Positions 7,496-17,702 are shown, counted from the stretch's first letter. The stretch: DNA of 64,000 bases from CAYQNU01 sp964419055 (GCA_964419055.1 CAYQNU010000017.1:24086-88085), one strand, 5' to 3'. Notes: generated by a model from the sequence alone, not told the origin. Made by a program: numbers and translations.

Positions 7496-9856
7496 TTGAA
7501 AAAAAATAGGTTGTTTTTATTACTTTTTGTGAGTATTGGCCTAATGCATTACTCCATTCACGGTCAATCCAATTATAGGAACGATTCCAAACTTTCCTTG
7601 GAGAAGATTATGGATGGTAATAATTTCATTGGTCACCAACCTGAAAACCATCGTTTTTTACCCAACGGAAATCTCTTGTTTGACTGGAAAAAAAATGGCG
7701 ACACCTTAACAAGAACTTATATATTGGACGCAACCAAAGCCTCTTCAAAACCGTTGACTCCAGAAGAATTAGCGACCTACCCTTTGGATGGTTTTAAATG
7801 GCACGACTCCCGCTTGTTTTGCGTATACATCAACAATGGAGCTTTGTTTAAATGGGACCTAAAAACACACAAACCTATTTTATTATACCTTACCACACAA
7901 CCTATTGAAGCTGTTTTCACAGTAACTAATTCAGACGTTGTCTATTTTCAGCAAAACAATAATATTTTTAAAATAGGTGTTCAAAATTCCGATTTAAAAG
8001 TTCAACAAGTGACTAATTTTGTGGATAAATTGAAAGATTCAAATAAAAAAACAAGTTGGCTTGAACAGCAACAATTGGATTTGTTTGACTATCACAAAAC
8101 TGCCCAACGAACAAAATCAAATTCAATTAATACATTTCGGTTACTTCCCAAACCTATGCTCATTAATGATGATGTTATCACCAATGTGAGCATCAGTAAA
8201 GACGAAAAGAAAATTACGTTTACGCAAACCACTTATGGCAATCCTGAATATACTCAATATATGAATTATATGGATGAATCGGGTTATGCAAAAAGCAGAA
8301 TGGCTCGTCCAAAAGTTGGAGACGAATCCACAAAATATAAATTAGGCGTTTTAGAAATTGAAAAAGATACCGTATATTATTTTGATGAAAATAAATTGAC
8401 TAACATCAATCAAATTCCCAGTTATTACGCTCACTACAAACGGACAACCTATGAACATAAAGGCGTTATTTTTCACTCGGTAATTTTTTCAAAAAATGGG
8501 CAAAATGCTATCGTAGAAATAAAATCATTAGACAATAAACATCGATGGATTGCACAACTTAATTTTACATCAAAATCGTTGGAAACACTTATTCATCAGT
8601 TTGATGAAGCTTGGATTGGTGGACCTGGAATAAGTGGGTGGAAAGAGGAAAGTGGTAATTTAGGTTGGTTAGATGACGATTCTTTTTATTTTCAATCTGA
8701 AAAAACGGGATATTCGCACTTGTATACGTATTCCATTTCAAAAAAAATGGAAACAGCTTTAACTTCGGGTAATTTTGAAGTTCATAAAGCACATTTATCA
8801 AATGATAACAAAAAAATTTACCTAACTGCTAATAAAACCCATCCGGGCAACAGAGGCTTTTATCACTTAGATTGGGCTAGCAAAAAATTAACGCCCGTTT
8901 TTGAAAAAGATGGTTATTATGATGTAATTGTTTCACCTCAAGAAACACACTTATGTTACTTATATTCCTATAAAAACAAACCTTGGGAATTATACGGTTG
9001 TGAAAACTCCACACAACCAAAAAGTATAGTGCAACTCACTAAAAGCACTACAAAAGAATTTGGAGACTATGAATTTCGAAGTCCCGAAATTGTAGAAATT
9101 AAGGCTCAAGATGGAAAAATAATTTATGCACGATTATACACTCCAGACAAAACCAAAAAAAATGGTGCTGCGGTATTATTTGTACATGGAGCAGGATATC
9201 TTCAAAACGCACATAATTATTGGAGTACTTACCACAGAGAATATATGTTTCACAATTTTCTAGCAGATAATGGGTACACTGTTTTGGATATGGATTATCG
9301 AGGTTCTGAAGGTTATGGTAGAGATTGGCGAACGGGCATCTATCGTCATATGGGTGGGAAGGATTTATCCGATCACTTAGACGGCAGAAACTTCCTAATA
9401 ACATCTCAAGGAATTGACAGTTCTCGAGTTGGAATTTACGGTGGATCTTATGGCGGTTTTATTACATTGATGGCATTGTTTAAGCATCCCGGTAAATTCA
9501 AGTGTGGCGCTGCATTACGTTCAGTTACGGATTGGGCACATTACAATCATGGTTATACCTCCAATATATTGAATACACCCGAAGAGGATGAGGAAGCCTT
9601 TAAAATAAGCAGTCCGATTTATTTTGCCCAAAACTTGAAAGACCGCCTATTAATCTTACACGGTATTTTAGATGACAATGTCCAATACCAAGATGTTGTG
9701 CGCCTTTCTCAGCGATTAATTGAACTTCAAAAAGATAACTGGGAATTGGCCACTTATCCAATAGAACCTCATGGTTTCAAAACCACTACGAGCTGGATTG
9801 ATGAATATAAAAGAATTTACATACTTTTTGAAGAAGAATTAAACCCAAAAAAATAG
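7496..9856 (+). CDS. S9 family prolyl oligopeptidase-type peptidase (DPP IV-like)
   Basis: A secreted or periplasmic serine exopeptidase. From the TTG at 7496 the protein is 786 residues and begins with a signal peptide (MKKNRLFLLLFVSIG..., ending HGQ). A DPP IV-type beta-propeller follows, then the alpha/beta-hydrolase domain with Ser651 in GGSYGG, Asp726 in GILDDN and His759 in EPHGF. An in-frame ATG at 7373 lies inside the upstream gene and would bury the signal peptide, so the TTG 10 bases after the upstream stop is preferred. Followed 4 bases later by the ChaN-like gene. Confidence 0.9.
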   Translation: MKKNRLFLLLFVSIGLMHYSIHGQSNYRNDSKLSLEKIMDGNNFIGHQPENHRFLPNGNLLFDWKKNGDTLTRTYILDATKASSKPLTPEELATYPLDGFKWHDSRLFCVYINNGALFKWDLKTHKPILLYLTTQPIEAVFTVTNSDVVYFQQNNNIFKIGVQNSDLKVQQVTNFVDKLKDSNKKTSWLEQQQLDLFDYHKTAQRTKSNSINTFRLLPKPMLINDDVITNVSISKDEKKITFTQTTYGNPEYTQYMNYMDESGYAKSRMARPKVGDESTKYKLGVLEIEKDTVYYFDENKLTNINQIPSYYAHYKRTTYEHKGVIFHSVIFSKNGQNAIVEIKSLDNKHRWIAQLNFTSKSLETLIHQFDEAWIGGPGISGWKEESGNLGWLDDDSFYFQSEKTGYSHLYTYSISKKMETALTSGNFEVHKAHLSNDNKKIYLTANKTHPGNRGFYHLDWASKKLTPVFEKDGYYDVIVSPQETHLCYLYSYKNKPWELYGCENSTQPKSIVQLTKSTTKEFGDYEFRSPEIVEIKAQDGKIIYARLYTPDKTKKNGAAVLFVHGAGYLQNAHNYWSTYHREYMFHNFLADNGYTVLDMDYRGSEGYGRDWRTGIYRHMGGKDLSDHLDGRNFLITSQGIDSSRVGIYGGSYGGFITLMALFKHPGKFKCGAALRSVTDWAHYNHGYTSNILNTPEEDEEAFKISSPIYFAQNLKDRLLILHGILDDNVQYQDVVRLSQRLIELQKDNWELATYPIEPHGFKTTTSWIDEYKRIYILFEEELNPKK

Positions 9857-9860
9857 GTAT

Positions 9861-10721
9861 ATGAAATTCCTTTATTTAATAATTTTCATTTTTTCAATTT
9901 ATACTGTTGAAGGACAAAATCAAGCTTACTCCATATTTAATGCAAAAAATAAGCACAGTAGTTTTGATAAACTATTTGAAGAATGCAGCAAAGCTGATAT
10001 CATTTTATTTGGAGAACTTCACAACGACCCTATTGCACATTGGCTTCAATTTGAATTAACTAAAAAAATGATTGCAACCTATAAAACAAATGTTGTATTA
10101 GGTGCAGAAATGTTTGAGGCTGATAATCAAAAAGGAATTAATGAATACCTATCAGGAACTATTGATGAAAAAGCCTTTGATACAATAGTTCGTTTTTGGC
10201 CCAATTACCAAACGGATTATTCTCCATTAATGGCACTTGCATTGGAAAATAAAATCCCTTTCATAGCAACCAATATACCTCGTTCTTTTGCCCGAATAGT
10301 TTTTAAAAAAGGATTTGAAGGATTGGACACCTTGACTACCGAACAAAAATCTTGGATTGCCCCATTACCCATAGAATATGATGCTTCGCTACCTGGATAT
10401 GTAGCCATGATTGAAATGATGGGTGGAAAAGACCATGCTAGTCCAAATTTCCCTAAGGCTCAAGCCATTAAAGATGCAACCATGGCCTATTTTATTTCGA
10501 AAAATTGGTCGGCCAGTAAGAAATTCATTCATTATCACGGAACTTGTCACTCCAACAATTTTGAAGGCATCTATTGGTATTTAAACAAATTATTGCCCTC
10601 TGCTAAAATTGTGACTATAGCCACCGTTTCTCAATCTAATTGCAACGTCTTGGAAACAGAAAATAAAGGATTAGCTAATTTCACAATATGCGTTGATGAA
10701 GATATGACCAAAACTCATTAA
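9861..10721 (+). CDS. ChaN-like (Tiki superfamily) exported protein
   Basis: A 286-residue protein with a signal peptide (residues 1-18, ending VEGQ) and the signature of the ChaN/haem-binding family: ILFGELHNDPIAHWLQ near residue 51, then GAEMFEADNQ, and a late HYHGTCHSNNF segment. ChaN of Campylobacter binds haem as a lipoprotein dimer, and the related Tiki proteins are metalloproteases. The GELH...H arrangement fits either activity. There is no lipobox Cys here. It follows the S9 peptidase by 4 bases, so they are probably cotranscribed. Confidence 0.8.
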   Translation: MKFLYLIIFIFSIYTVEGQNQAYSIFNAKNKHSSFDKLFEECSKADIILFGELHNDPIAHWLQFELTKKMIATYKTNVVLGAEMFEADNQKGINEYLSGTIDEKAFDTIVRFWPNYQTDYSPLMALALENKIPFIATNIPRSFARIVFKKGFEGLDTLTTEQKSWIAPLPIEYDASLPGYVAMIEMMGGKDHASPNFPKAQAIKDATMAYFISKNWSASKKFIHYHGTCHSNNFEGIYWYLNKLLPSAKIVTIATVSQSNCNVLETENKGLANFTICVDEDMTKTH

Positions 10722-10742
10722 TATTGAGAAAGATTTTTGAAA

Positions 10743-11345
10743 ATGGGACGTAAGCCAATAGAACGATATCGTTATAAAGATGAGCTCATAAAAGAAAAAT
10801 ATGTCATCAAATTTATGATCTATTTTCAAAACAATGGCCTCGAAAACTTTTCCATGTCTAAAATGGCCGCTGATTTGAAAATGAGTAAAACGACCATTTA
10901 CAATCATTTTACAACAAAAGAAGAAATCATTTCAGCCGTAGTTGATTATAAATTATCAATCATCAAAGATTATCAAACGGTTCTCGAAAACATAACATTA
11001 CCTTTCATTGAACGTTATCGAAAATCCATGTTGTTTTTCTGTGTTCAAACGTTCGATATTTCAGCTCCTATATTGTTTCACATTGAAGTGAATTATCCTA
11101 AAATATGGAAAAAAGTGGAGCAATTTCAATTGGGAGTAATGCGAAATTTAAAAAGCTATTATGAAGTGGGTATTGAAATAGGTATGTTTAAAAAAGAATT
11201 GAACCCATTTTTACTCTATTTGGATGATCAAAAATTCTTTGAATTATTATCCAATCAAAAAGTATTATCTGATCATAACATTTCTGTTTTAGATGCATTC
11301 AATCATCATTTTTCGATAAAGTTTAAAGGTATTTTATTGAATTAA
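10743..11345 (+). CDS. TetR/AcrR family transcriptional regulator
   Basis: A 200-residue regulator. The N-terminal helix-turn-helix reads SMSKMAADLKMSKTTIYNHF with the TetR hallmark TTIYNHFTTKEEI, after the usual helix-1 stretch. The C-terminal ligand domain is unrecognised. I chose the ATG at 10743 over a TTG six bases upstream. It starts 21 bases after the ChaN-like gene and precedes a TonB receptor by 116 bases; either could be its target, which is inference. Confidence 0.85.
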   Translation: MGRKPIERYRYKDELIKEKYVIKFMIYFQNNGLENFSMSKMAADLKMSKTTIYNHFTTKEEIISAVVDYKLSIIKDYQTVLENITLPFIERYRKSMLFFCVQTFDISAPILFHIEVNYPKIWKKVEQFQLGVMRNLKSYYEVGIEIGMFKKELNPFLLYLDDQKFFELLSNQKVLSDHNISVLDAFNHHFSIKFKGILLN

Positions 11346-11461
11346 AAATGAATAAATAGGCCATTAGATGCTACAGTTCATCAACTTAAAAAAATTTTAA
11401 CGTTTTTTTGGAAACATTTTTAACATCAAATTGTTTCCTTTGCAAACTAAACTATTATTAG

Positions 11462-13822
11462 ATGAAATTTTACTTGTTGGGGGCATTTGCCTTGCTTTTT
11501 TCGTTGAGTTTTTCAGCGCAAAACAAATATACTATAAGCGGATCTGTGAAGGATTCGAAAAATGGTGAAGACTTAATTGGAGTAAATGTTTTTGTAAAAG
11601 AGCTACCGGATATTGGAGTAGCAACAAATGTCTACGGATTTTATTCATTGACTATTCCAGAGGGAAGTTACACAATCATATATCGATATGTAGGATATCA
11701 ACTAATTGAAAAGAAAATTGATTTAAAAGAAAATCAAAAAATCAATTTAGAGATGAGCCCTGATTCTGAAATTTTGGTTGAATTAACCGTTAATGCAGAA
11801 AAAGAAGATGCCAATATTAAATCGAATGAAGTAAGTACCATAAAATTTGACCCTAAAGACATTGAAACCATTCCTGTTTTGTTTGGGGAAAAAGATGTTT
11901 TAAAAACCGTTTCCTTATTACCTGGTGTAAAATCAGCTGGTGAAGGTCAAAGTGGATTTTATGTGAGAGGTGGTGGAGCTGATCAAAATTTAATTCTATT
12001 AGACGAAGCGCCCGTTTACAATGCTTCACACTTATTAGGATTCTTTTCTGTTTTTAATACGGATGCTCTTAAGGACATTAACTTAATTAAAGGTGGTATG
12101 CCTGCCGAATATGGCGGAAGAGCTTCTTCTGTTATGGACATCAAGATGAAGGAAGGAAACTCGAAAAAATTGAGTGTAAGTGGTGGTATAGGACTTATTT
12201 CTTCAAAATTAACCGTAGAAGCACCCATTGTAAAAGATAAAGGTTCTTTCATTATTTCGGCTCGTAGAACCTACGCAGACGTATTTTTGAAATTAGCCCC
12301 AGATACAAGCTTGAGAAATAATAAACTTTATTTCTATGATTTGAATCTTAAAGCCAATTACAATATTAATGATAAAAACAGAATATTCCTTTCTGGTTAT
12401 TTCGGAAGAGACAAATTTGGATTTGGTGATGATTTTGGTTTCAATTGGGGAAATGCCACAGGCACCATTCGTTTGAACCATATTTTTAATGATAAATTAT
12501 TTAGTAACACTTCGCTTATATACAGTAATTACGATTACAGTATTTCCATTGGAGCAGCAGGATTTGAGTTTGGATCCAACATTCAAGATTGGAACTTTAA
12601 ACAAGATTTTCAGTATTTCTTAAATGAAAAGCATACCATGAAATTTGGTTTAAACACCATTTACCACACCTTTGCTCCTGGCTTCGTGAACGCTGAAGAA
12701 GGCGGAGTATTTAACAATATTGAAGTACAAAAAAGATATGGTTTAGAGTCGGCTATTTATTTCTCAGATGAATTTAAAATTTCTCCACTGTTTAACATCG
12801 TTTATGGAGTGCGTTATGCTCATTTCACAGCATTAGGGCCTGGTGATATTTATACCTATGACAACGATGGTGAAGTAATTGACACGGTTAATTATGCTAA
12901 AAATAAATCGTACCAGACGTATCAAGGTTTAGAGCCTAGAATTGCTGCCAACTATATTATTAATGATCAAAACAGTATTAAAGGAAGTTATGCACGCAAC
13001 CAACAATTTGTGCATTTGTTGGCAAATTCTACCAGTTCTTCACCAACAGATGTTTGGTTATTGAGTAGTAATAATATCAAACCTCAAATTTCGGATCAAG
13101 TAACTTTAGGTTATTTTAGAAATTTGAAAAAGAACATGTTTGAATTATCCGTTGAAGCTTATTACAAAACCTTAGATAACGTTATTGATTACAGAACGGG
13201 TGCCGAAATTAATTTCAATAATACCGTAGAAGGAGATTTAGTTTATGGTGTTGGAAGAGCTTATGGTGTTGAATTATTACTTAGAAAAAAGAAAGGGAAT
13301 TTCACCGGTTGGTTTGGTTACACTTTGTCAAGAAGTGAACGTAAATTTGAACAAATCAATACCAATAATTGGTATCCAGCAAGACAAGATCGTATTCATG
13401 ATATTAGCTTAGTTACGATGTACAGTTTTACTGAAAGAATTAAAGCTTCTGCAAGTTGGGTTTACTACACCGGTGATGCTATTACTGTTCCGAGTGCACG
13501 ATATGAAGTGGACGGTATTTCAGCTACTTATTATTCGGAGCGTAATGGATATAGAATGCCAAATTACCACCGCTTGGATTTGGGATTGACCATTTACAGT
13601 GATAAATTTAAAAAATACAAAGATCCAGAATCAGGAGAAATCTTGAAAAAAGAACGCAAAGTAGAATCTAACTGGAGTTTTTCAGTATACAATGTCTACG
13701 CAAGAGAAAATGCCTTCTCCATCTCATTTAGAGAAAGTGAAACCTCTCCAGGCACCATTGAAACGGTTCAATTATCCTTGTTTAGAGCCATTCCTTCTAT
13801 TAGTTATAACTTCAAATTTTAA
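11462..13822 (+). CDS. TonB-dependent outer membrane receptor
   Basis: A 786-residue outer membrane transporter. Signal peptide residues 1-19 (ending SFSAQ). A carboxypeptidase-regulatory-like beta-sandwich occupies about 22-100 (ISGSVKDSKNGEDLIGVNV). The plug domain at about 140-235 includes GFYVRGGGADQNLILLD. The 22-strand barrel fills the rest and ends in a terminal Phe. It is co-oriented with a DUF4249 lipoprotein 12 bases downstream, an arrangement common in Bacteroidota and thought to import an unknown substrate using proton motive force via TonB. Confidence 0.93.
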   Translation: MKFYLLGAFALLFSLSFSAQNKYTISGSVKDSKNGEDLIGVNVFVKELPDIGVATNVYGFYSLTIPEGSYTIIYRYVGYQLIEKKIDLKENQKINLEMSPDSEILVELTVNAEKEDANIKSNEVSTIKFDPKDIETIPVLFGEKDVLKTVSLLPGVKSAGEGQSGFYVRGGGADQNLILLDEAPVYNASHLLGFFSVFNTDALKDINLIKGGMPAEYGGRASSVMDIKMKEGNSKKLSVSGGIGLISSKLTVEAPIVKDKGSFIISARRTYADVFLKLAPDTSLRNNKLYFYDLNLKANYNINDKNRIFLSGYFGRDKFGFGDDFGFNWGNATGTIRLNHIFNDKLFSNTSLIYSNYDYSISIGAAGFEFGSNIQDWNFKQDFQYFLNEKHTMKFGLNTIYHTFAPGFVNAEEGGVFNNIEVQKRYGLESAIYFSDEFKISPLFNIVYGVRYAHFTALGPGDIYTYDNDGEVIDTVNYAKNKSYQTYQGLEPRIAANYIINDQNSIKGSYARNQQFVHLLANSTSSSPTDVWLLSSNNIKPQISDQVTLGYFRNLKKNMFELSVEAYYKTLDNVIDYRTGAEINFNNTVEGDLVYGVGRAYGVELLLRKKKGNFTGWFGYTLSRSERKFEQINTNNWYPARQDRIHDISLVTMYSFTERIKASASWVYYTGDAITVPSARYEVDGISATYYSERNGYRMPNYHRLDLGLTIYSDKFKKYKDPESGEILKKERKVESNWSFSVYNVYARENAFSISFRESETSPGTIETVQLSLFRAIPSISYNFKF

Positions 13823-13834
13823 GAATTAAAGAAT

Positions 13835-14647
13835 ATGAAATCCATTAAAACCAACCTACAAGCGTTATTAGCTCTTGCGCTGATTTCCACTACCCTATTT
13901 TTAGGAGCTTGTGAAAAAGTAATCGACTTAAACATAAAAGATGCCGACACACAATTGGTTATTGAAGGGAGCGTTTCAAACGTACCTGAATATAATTATA
14001 TAAAATTAAATTATTCCAAATCACTTTCAGATGCTAATCCTTTTGGAACAGCTTCTGGAGCTATAGTAACAGTTACCGATGAACTGGGCAACAACTACCC
14101 GATGACCGAGACTGAACCGGGTGTATATACTAATCCAACGCTTATTGGTTTGCCCTACACTACTTATTCAATGAATGTTCAATTGGATGGGAAAACCTAT
14201 ACCGCAAGTTCTTTTTTACCCGGAGCAACACCAATAGACACACTCATTTCATTTAAAAACGAAGGTGCATTTTTAGGCGAAGGATATTCTGTTTTGGTGT
14301 ATTTTTTTGACAAAGGAAATGAAACAAACTTCTATCGAGTAAGAACCTATGAGAATGGTGTAAGACAAGATCCGTTGTATATAGAAAATGACGAATTGAG
14401 AAATGGTATTTATACGGGAACACCACCTTTATTTAATAACTCCTATAACCTTGGAGATACTGCTGTCATTCAATTGATGGAAGTTGACCAACAAGTTTTT
14501 AAATACTTTAAAAGTTTGGCGGATATTATAGATCCTCAAAATCAACCTGCAGCTCCAGGCAATCCATTAACCAACATTACGGGTGGTGCTATTGGTGTGT
14601 TTGCTGCCTACAACATTGAAAGCGATACGTTGGTGATTGCTGATTAA
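13835..14647 (+). CDS. DUF4249 family lipoprotein
   Basis: A 270-residue lipoprotein with a signal peptide ending in the lipobox LGACEK (Cys about residue 26). The following VIDLNIKDADTQLVIEGSVSN is the characteristic opening of DUF4249 proteins. These are usually encoded next to TonB-dependent receptors, as here, and probably act as a surface partner of the receptor. No enzymatic motif is seen. Followed by a bidirectional terminator. Confidence 0.85.
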   Translation: MKSIKTNLQALLALALISTTLFLGACEKVIDLNIKDADTQLVIEGSVSNVPEYNYIKLNYSKSLSDANPFGTASGAIVTVTDELGNNYPMTETEPGVYTNPTLIGLPYTTYSMNVQLDGKTYTASSFLPGATPIDTLISFKNEGAFLGEGYSVLVYFFDKGNETNFYRVRTYENGVRQDPLYIENDELRNGIYTGTPPLFNNSYNLGDTAVIQLMEVDQQVFKYFKSLADIIDPQNQPAAPGNPLTNITGGAIGVFAAYNIESDTLVIAD

Positions 14648-14658
14648 AAACAAAAAAA

Positions 14659-14689
14659 AATCCTAACAATTTGTTAGGATTTTTTTTTA
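14659..14689 (+). terminator. Bidirectional terminator between DUF4249 gene and rhodanese gene
   Basis: Stem of about ten bases, ATCCTAACAA/TTGTTAGGAT, flanked by an A-run of nine and a T-run of about ten. It serves the plus-strand DUF4249 gene and the minus-strand rhodanese gene, whose stop is at 14707. Confidence 0.88.
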
Positions 14690-14706
14690 TATCTTAAACT
14701 TTACAT

Positions 14707-15021
14707 TTAATACTTCTCCATTTTCGGATCAATTTGATCGGCCCAAGCTAAGATGCCGCCTTCTAAATTAGAGATATTAGTAAATCCTTGAGTTTCTAAA
14801 AAAGCAACGATATTTCCCGAACGTTTTCCGCTTCTGCAATGAATAATTACGGGTACTTCTTTGGAAATTTCATCTAAATTATTGGGTATTTCGGCCATTG
14901 GAATAAGCGCTCCTCCAATTTCACAGATATCTGCTTCATAAGGTTCTCTTACATCAATTAATTGAAAGTCATCACCTTCATCCATCATTTTTTTAAGTTG
15001 TTGTACGCTAACAGTTTTCAT
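14707..15021 (-). CDS. Rhodanese-like domain protein
   Basis: A 104-residue single rhodanese domain. FQLIDVREPYEADI is the usual opening and the active-site loop is HCRSGKRSG with catalytic Cys about residue 62. There is no signal peptide, so it is cytoplasmic. Likely a sulfurtransferase or GlpE-like protein; the sulfur donor and acceptor are not indicated by neighbours. It lies downstream of tRNA-Arg on the same strand. Confidence 0.88.
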   Translation of the reverse strand: MKTVSVQQLKKMMDEGDDFQLIDVREPYEADICEIGGALIPMAEIPNNLDEISKEVPVIIHCRSGKRSGNIVAFLETQGFTNISNLEGGILAWADQIDPKMEKY

Positions 15022-15068
15022 TTTTTTTAATAATTGTGATTAATAGTAGTTTTTTCAATTTAATCAAG

Positions 15069-15141
15069 TGTTCGCACCGGGACTCGAACCCAGATCTGCT
15101 GCTTAGGAGGCGGCTATTCTATCCTGTTGAACTATGCAAAC
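15069..15141 (-). tRNA. tRNA-Arg (anticodon CCT)
   Basis: Read on the minus strand, the acceptor GTTTGCA pairs with TGCGAAC. The D-arm is GTTC/GAAT. The anticodon loop CTCCTAA gives CCT, decoding AGG. The T-arm is CTGGG-TTCGAGT-CCCGG and the discriminator is A with no encoded CCA. One C-A mismatch sits in the middle of the anticodon stem. Confidence 0.93.
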
Positions 15142-15157
15142 AATGTGTAAATCGTTG

Positions 15158-15165
15158 CAAAGATA
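15158..15165 (-). promoter_or_regulatory. Candidate -7 element for tRNA-Arg
   Basis: On the minus strand TATCTTTG, an exact consensus match, lies 16 bases upstream of the tRNA 5' end. No TTG at the -33 distance. Confidence 0.4.
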
Positions 15166-15195
15166 CAATAATTGAGAATAGTAATTTAATGCTAC

Positions 15196-17406
15196 TTATT
15201 CAATGTTCAAATTATGTTGCGCATCCTTATTCCATTGGTTCCATTGAAATTGCTGAATGGCTTTTATGACCATCAAAACGCCTGCCGAGCCCAAATAATA
15301 TAAGCCTTTATGAGCTACGGGCTGTCCATCAAAAGCTCCTTTGCCAGTAACTAACTTTTTGGAAATTCCTGTTTTAATGTCAAATGATACCAATTCACCG
15401 GTTTGCGTAGCAACCACAATTTGGTCATTGGCAACTATGGGCACTTGACTAGGATGTGCCGAAATGGGTTTTCGCCAAATTTCTCGTTCCGTAGTTGCAT
15501 CAAATGTGATCACTTGATTAGCATCCACTATGACCACGTACTTATTTTTATAGACAATAGGATGGCTTCCATTAAAATTCATTTGAGCATAAGCATCCTT
15601 TTGCTCTACTATTTTATTTGATTTAAAAGCATTGGCAGGAGCATATTTTCGCACTACTTTGTAGGTAGTTTTATCCAACACTAACACTTGTTCTTTACCA
15701 TTCGTTTCAACTGTTATGAAAATAGAATTAGCTGAAATGGTGGGTGAAGATAATGCATTTATCTTTTGTTGCATTGTCACTTCTTTACCAGTCTTTTTAT
15801 CAAACACATAGTACGTACCTGAATGTGAAGCCACATGAACGTTTCCACCTTCCACCACTGGGCAAGCTATTACCTCTGAGTCGAGCCAAGTTATCCAATT
15901 CATTTTACCGGTTTTGAGGTCAAAACTCGCCAAAACAAAATCTTCATTTGGATTACTCGGATTGGCTCCTCCATTATCATATACTACATATACACTGTTT
16001 TCATCGGCTGAAGGTGTTGAATAAATGGTTCCGGCCAACCATTTGCTCCAAAGCATTTTACCGGTATTGGCCTCTAAAGCATACAACGTACACGAATAGG
16101 TATTAATCAATAAAACGCCATTGTGATAAACCGCTGGAGAAGCACCTGATTCACCTAACTCAACACCCCAAATAAACTGACCATTTAAGGCATTGAGGCA
16201 ATAAAAGCTGGGTGAATAGAATCCTGCCTGAGTAAATAATTGATCTTCGACAACGGTTGGTGTACCAATAGGACCTGAATTTTTGAATTGGACAGTAAAC
16301 CCGTCTGTGGTTTTTGTAAGATAATCAGTGGGTTTTAAAGCTGCTTTTACAGGTGTTTCGCTATGGTTAACGACAAACCCTAAGGCATTCATTTTGCGTT
16401 CTTCCATCATTTTTTCAATGGCTGCAGAACCTCTGTATCTTCTCGTAATGGACTCAAAAGCAAAACCTAAGGTATTGGAAGCATCCACTAAAGCAATGTC
16501 ACGCTCATATTTCAAACTGATAAGGTATTGTGTACCCTTTTCAAGCATAAATTTACACATTCCTTTGTCATCCGTTTTACCAACATATACGCGTTTTCCA
16601 TTTTTATCATTTATGTAAACTGGTTCGTTAGCACAAGGCAACCCTTCATAATTTTTAAGGTTGAGTGAAAACAATAAATGGGTTGTAGTACCATTGGTTT
16701 GAGTAACTTGTTTTTGAACAATGGTATCTCCTTTCGCTTCTTCCGTTACTTTAGTTTTTTCGTAATATACTGTTTCACTTAATTCGGCATTAGGATAGTT
16801 CGGCACCTTTACTTTTTGAATCCCTTCAATCCCCGCAATATCTATTTCATATTCGTTATTTACAGGCAAATAAAAAGTGGCCACTCCACTGCCATTCGTT
16901 ACACCTTGATATTTAACTTTTGCTTTTATATCGACCACTTCAATAGGTAGATTAGTTACCCGAGTACTGTTTTTTTCTTTCACTTCAATAGCCACTTTAG
17001 CCACATTCGAAGTACCTTTTAATTGAAGGGCTGTGGACGTTTTAAAAACCAAACCACTTCGGTTAGCATTGGGTTGCACTGCAAAAAACTTTTCAGGGTC
17101 ATAAGTGGTCGTTTTGCTGGCCTTACCCATCATTCCTTCAAAAATCGAAATAGAATGAAAATTAGTATTTTCGAGGTAACTAAATTTATATTCCCCTGCT
17201 GTAGTTAACACAAAAATAGTGGTTCCCGTAACATCCGTGCGTTGAGTTAAAGACACATCTGCTTCGTCATTTACGGCTTTTACCTCCACATTTTTGACGG
17301 GCATTCCTTGAGTATCTTTAATTTTTAGGGTGAACGTATATTGCCCATTGATAGTTGACGCTACTAACAACAAACAAAACATAACTAACGTAAATCTTAC
17401 TAACAT
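15196..17406 (-). CDS. Secreted PQQ-like beta-propeller protein with Ig-like domains
   Basis: From the ATG at 17406 the protein is 736 residues with a signal peptide (MLVRFTLVMFCLLL..., ending INGQ). The N-terminal half holds at least three beta-sandwich repeats of the carboxypeptidase-regulatory/CNA-B type, such as LKIKDTQGMPVKNVEVKA and LNLKNYEGLPCANEPVYI. The C-terminal half is a PQQ-binding-like propeller of repeated blades (ALEANTGKMLW, SFDLKTGKMNW, FDATTEREIW). The pattern indicates a periplasmic or outer-membrane scaffold rather than a known quinoprotein enzyme. Function unknown. Confidence 0.75.
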   Translation of the reverse strand: MLVRFTLVMFCLLLVASTINGQYTFTLKIKDTQGMPVKNVEVKAVNDEADVSLTQRTDVTGTTIFVLTTAGEYKFSYLENTNFHSISIFEGMMGKASKTTTYDPEKFFAVQPNANRSGLVFKTSTALQLKGTSNVAKVAIEVKEKNSTRVTNLPIEVVDIKAKVKYQGVTNGSGVATFYLPVNNEYEIDIAGIEGIQKVKVPNYPNAELSETVYYEKTKVTEEAKGDTIVQKQVTQTNGTTTHLLFSLNLKNYEGLPCANEPVYINDKNGKRVYVGKTDDKGMCKFMLEKGTQYLISLKYERDIALVDASNTLGFAFESITRRYRGSAAIEKMMEERKMNALGFVVNHSETPVKAALKPTDYLTKTTDGFTVQFKNSGPIGTPTVVEDQLFTQAGFYSPSFYCLNALNGQFIWGVELGESGASPAVYHNGVLLINTYSCTLYALEANTGKMLWSKWLAGTIYSTPSADENSVYVVYDNGGANPSNPNEDFVLASFDLKTGKMNWITWLDSEVIACPVVEGGNVHVASHSGTYYVFDKKTGKEVTMQQKINALSSPTISANSIFITVETNGKEQVLVLDKTTYKVVRKYAPANAFKSNKIVEQKDAYAQMNFNGSHPIVYKNKYVVIVDANQVITFDATTEREIWRKPISAHPSQVPIVANDQIVVATQTGELVSFDIKTGISKKLVTGKGAFDGQPVAHKGLYYLGSAGVLMVIKAIQQFQWNQWNKDAQHNLNIE

Positions 17407-17672
17407 AGGTTTTGGTTTTAGCTGGAAAAAATCGATTACAAAGTAAGACCATAACACTTTATTTTACTAATAGTTACAGTTGAAATTTACTCACATAGGT
17501 AAAAATACGGTAGCATAGAGTAATTTAAACTTTGACCGTTGGCGGATTTAATGAATAAGATGAATAAAACTTCTTTGTTTTGGACGAGTTGTTTTTAACA
17601 ATTAAAATTATACAACATCTAATTCATTGTTATTCAAGTATTTAGTTTATTAAATATTTTAATTTATTTTTA

Positions 17673-17702
17673 TTGTTTTTTGTAACTTTTCCCTTACTTT
17701 TG
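17673..17702 (+). promoter_or_regulatory. Bacteroidota-type promoter for the DUF2795 gene
   Basis: TTG (17673-17675), a 19-base spacer, then TACTTTTG (17695-17702) match the -33/-7 consensus TTG-N17-23-TAnnTTTG exactly. The start codon is 50 bases further on, so the mRNA should have a leader of about 40 bases. Confidence 0.7.

Noticed and set aside
11408..11442. Promoter for the TonB receptor (TTG and TTCCTTTG)
   Set aside because: The spacer is 24 bases and the -7 element lacks the conserved A, so the support is too weak to list.
15036..15269. 77-residue plus-strand frame across tRNA-Arg
   Set aside because: It runs through the antisense of a tRNA gene and the end of the PQQ-propeller gene.
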